A stretch of 22,428 bases of DNA from Methanothermobacter tenebrarum. GTDB taxonomy: Archaea; Methanobacteriota; Methanobacteria; Methanobacteriales; DSM-23052. The stretch is from NCBI RefSeq assembly GCF_023167465.1, contig NZ_AP025699.1, positions 1 to 22,428 on the forward strand. Direction: 5' to 3'. The position numbers and the translations under genes are program-made. The notes beneath the pieces are model-generated. The model searched no databases. It was not told the origin of the DNA and saw only the letters and a list, made by a program, of their open reading frames with translations. This document shows, piece after piece, positions 21,278 to 22,428 of this stretch. The first letter of the stretch is position 1. Every line of letters starts with the position of its first letter.

Positions 21278-21333
21278 ACATATAAGAACATGAAAAAATA
21301 ATAAAAAAACAAGACCACACAGAGGTGGCAACA

Positions 21334-22416
21334 TTGTTTGAAAAAAGGCCCCGAATCTTTAAAAACAGGGACATACTCAGCCCATTATTCGTCCCAGACA
21401 CCCTACAAGACAGAAAAAAAGAAGTAGAAATTATAAGCCAATATCTTGGCTATATCCTCGATGGGGCCACACCCCCCAACATCCTGATAACAGGACCTCC
21501 AGGATCAGGTAAAACCGTCACAATAAAATACATCCTAAATGAACTCCAAAAACACACCGACGCCCCAATAAAATATGTGAAAGCAGACGGCACAGCATAC
21601 CAAGTAGCTGCAAGCATTGCAGAGAGACGCGACCCCGGATTCCTAAACTTAATCAACAAAATACGAGAAAAAATACAAGGCAAAAAAGCAATAATCGTAC
21701 TCGATGAAGTCGACAAAATGCTCGCAAAAGACAGCGACAGACTACTATACCACCTCTCAAGAGAACCCGACATTTGCACCATAACAATATCAAACAAACT
21801 GACAGTGATGAGCATGATCACAGACCCCAGGGTACTATCATCATTCCAACCTCGTAGGATAAACTTCCCACCATACAACGCAAACCAACTAACCGAAATA
21901 TTAGAATACAGGGCAGAAAGAGCATTCTATGATAACGTACTAGAAGATAGCGTCATACCATTATGCGCCGCCATGGCGGCTCAACGCAACGGAGACGCAA
22001 GATACGCCCTCGAACTCCTAACATTCGCAGCTGACATAGCAATAAGAAACAAACAAAAAAAGATAACAGAAGAGCATGTAAGAGCCGCACAAGACGAAGT
22101 CGAAATCGAATTCATAAGAAATAGCATAGCCGAATTAAGAGAAAACCAAAAACTATTACTATACGCCACCCTAATATCAAAAGAAAAAACCCCAAGAAGA
22201 GTTTACAAGACATACAACAAACTTGCAAAACAATACGGAATCAACAGCCTCACACAAAGAAGACTATCACAACTACTACGTGAACTGGAACTTTACGGCC
22301 TTGTAGAAATCGAAGTCGTAGGCCGCGGCCGCGGCCGCGGCGTAAAATGGCTTGTGAGACCATCATCAACAATCGACGATGACGTAATGTTGGAGGCTAT
22401 TCGCCGATCCTTATGA
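21334..22416 (+). CDS. cdc6: Orc1/Cdc6 replication initiator
   Basis: 360-aa plasmid initiator. It begins FEKRPRIFKNRDILSP, as archaeal Orc1/Cdc6 proteins do; Walker A GPPGSGKT (54-61), Walker B AIIVLDEVDK (119-128), sensor 1 TITISNK, sensor 2 RNGDARYALELL, then a C-terminal winged-helix domain (about 275-350). It should bind the flanking iterons, open the AT-rich element and load MCM of the host. Start: GTG 21325 lies within the SD (GAGGTGG, 21322-21328), so TTG 21334 is preferred. A GGCCGC triplicate (22321-22340) encodes GRGRGRG in the DNA-binding wing region, a possible beta-wing extension. Base composition of the gene is regular for the window. Confidence 0.92.
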   Translation: MFEKRPRIFKNRDILSPLFVPDTLQDRKKEVEIISQYLGYILDGATPPNILITGPPGSGKTVTIKYILNELQKHTDAPIKYVKADGTAYQVAASIAERRDPGFLNLINKIREKIQGKKAIIVLDEVDKMLAKDSDRLLYHLSREPDICTITISNKLTVMSMITDPRVLSSFQPRRINFPPYNANQLTEILEYRAERAFYDNVLEDSVIPLCAAMAAQRNGDARYALELLTFAADIAIRNKQKKITEEHVRAAQDEVEIEFIRNSIAELRENQKLLLYATLISKEKTPRRVYKTYNKLAKQYGINSLTQRRLSQLLRELELYGLVEIEVVGRGRGRGVKWLVRPSSTIDDDVMLEAIRRSL

Positions 22417-22428
22417 TTTCCCCCTTTT

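Overview
The window looks like most or all of a plasmid (or plasmid-like integrated element) from a thermophilic methanogen of the Methanothermobacter type. Reasons: strong GGAGGTGA/GGGGTGA Shine-Dalgarno (SD) sites with frequent GTG/TTG starts, archaeal TATA boxes, an Orc1/Cdc6 initiator gene beside an iteron-flanked AT-rich origin, a PF04404-like ERF recombinase, methanobacterial secreted proteins, and three lone copies of a 30-nt sequence that I recall as the CRISPR repeat of Methanothermobacter thermautotrophicus. No chromosomal housekeeping gene is present. The left end (from 1) could join the right end (22428), between cdc6 and the ERF gene, in a circle; this cannot be shown from the sequence.

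Layout. 240-1159: ERF annealing protein plus a CGKPNC-type small protein, bracketed by two copies of an inverted repeat (TCTTATGTAAC / GTTACATAAGA). 1543-2345: three tiny minus-strand genes (55, 65 and 59 aa). 2788-4482: two PsbP-like secreted proteins (one with a frameshifted signal peptide), two solitary CRISPR repeats and a compact structured RNA candidate. 5080-8696: plus-strand membrane/surface genes (AAA-like membrane protein, 35-aa membrane peptide, YdjM-like membrane protein, ribbon-helix-helix-like protein, anchored acidic protein, DUF11-type surface protein). 8790-14210: a small unknown protein, a NERD protein, a TACAATA repeat cluster in front of a coiled-coil protein, a helix-hairpin-helix/PD-(D/E)XK-like protein divergent from a beta-CASP hydrolase, and a DUF3800 protein. 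14219-17101: a large type IIG-like restriction-methylation enzyme. 17243-18375: third solitary CRISPR repeat and two secreted proteins. 18486-22416: origin region, with two related iteron arrays around an HNH nuclease gene, the AT-rich unwinding candidate, inverted iterons and cdc6.

How it fits together. Cdc6 probably binds the GGATTTCGAYTTGTAAC-type iterons on both sides of 20973-21021 and opens the AT-rich segment. ERF would support recombination. The type IIG enzyme, DUF3800, HNH, NERD and HhH/nuclease genes form a nuclease-rich stabilisation or defence cargo. The solitary CRISPR repeats could be RNA mimics that interfere with host CRISPR-Cas (compare solitary repeat units / RNA anti-CRISPRs of bacterial phages); this is inference. 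Four plus-strand 3' ends share a module of four C-tracts (a strong G-quadruplex sequence in the template strand), a GATTAGC-like box, a GC hairpin and a T-run.
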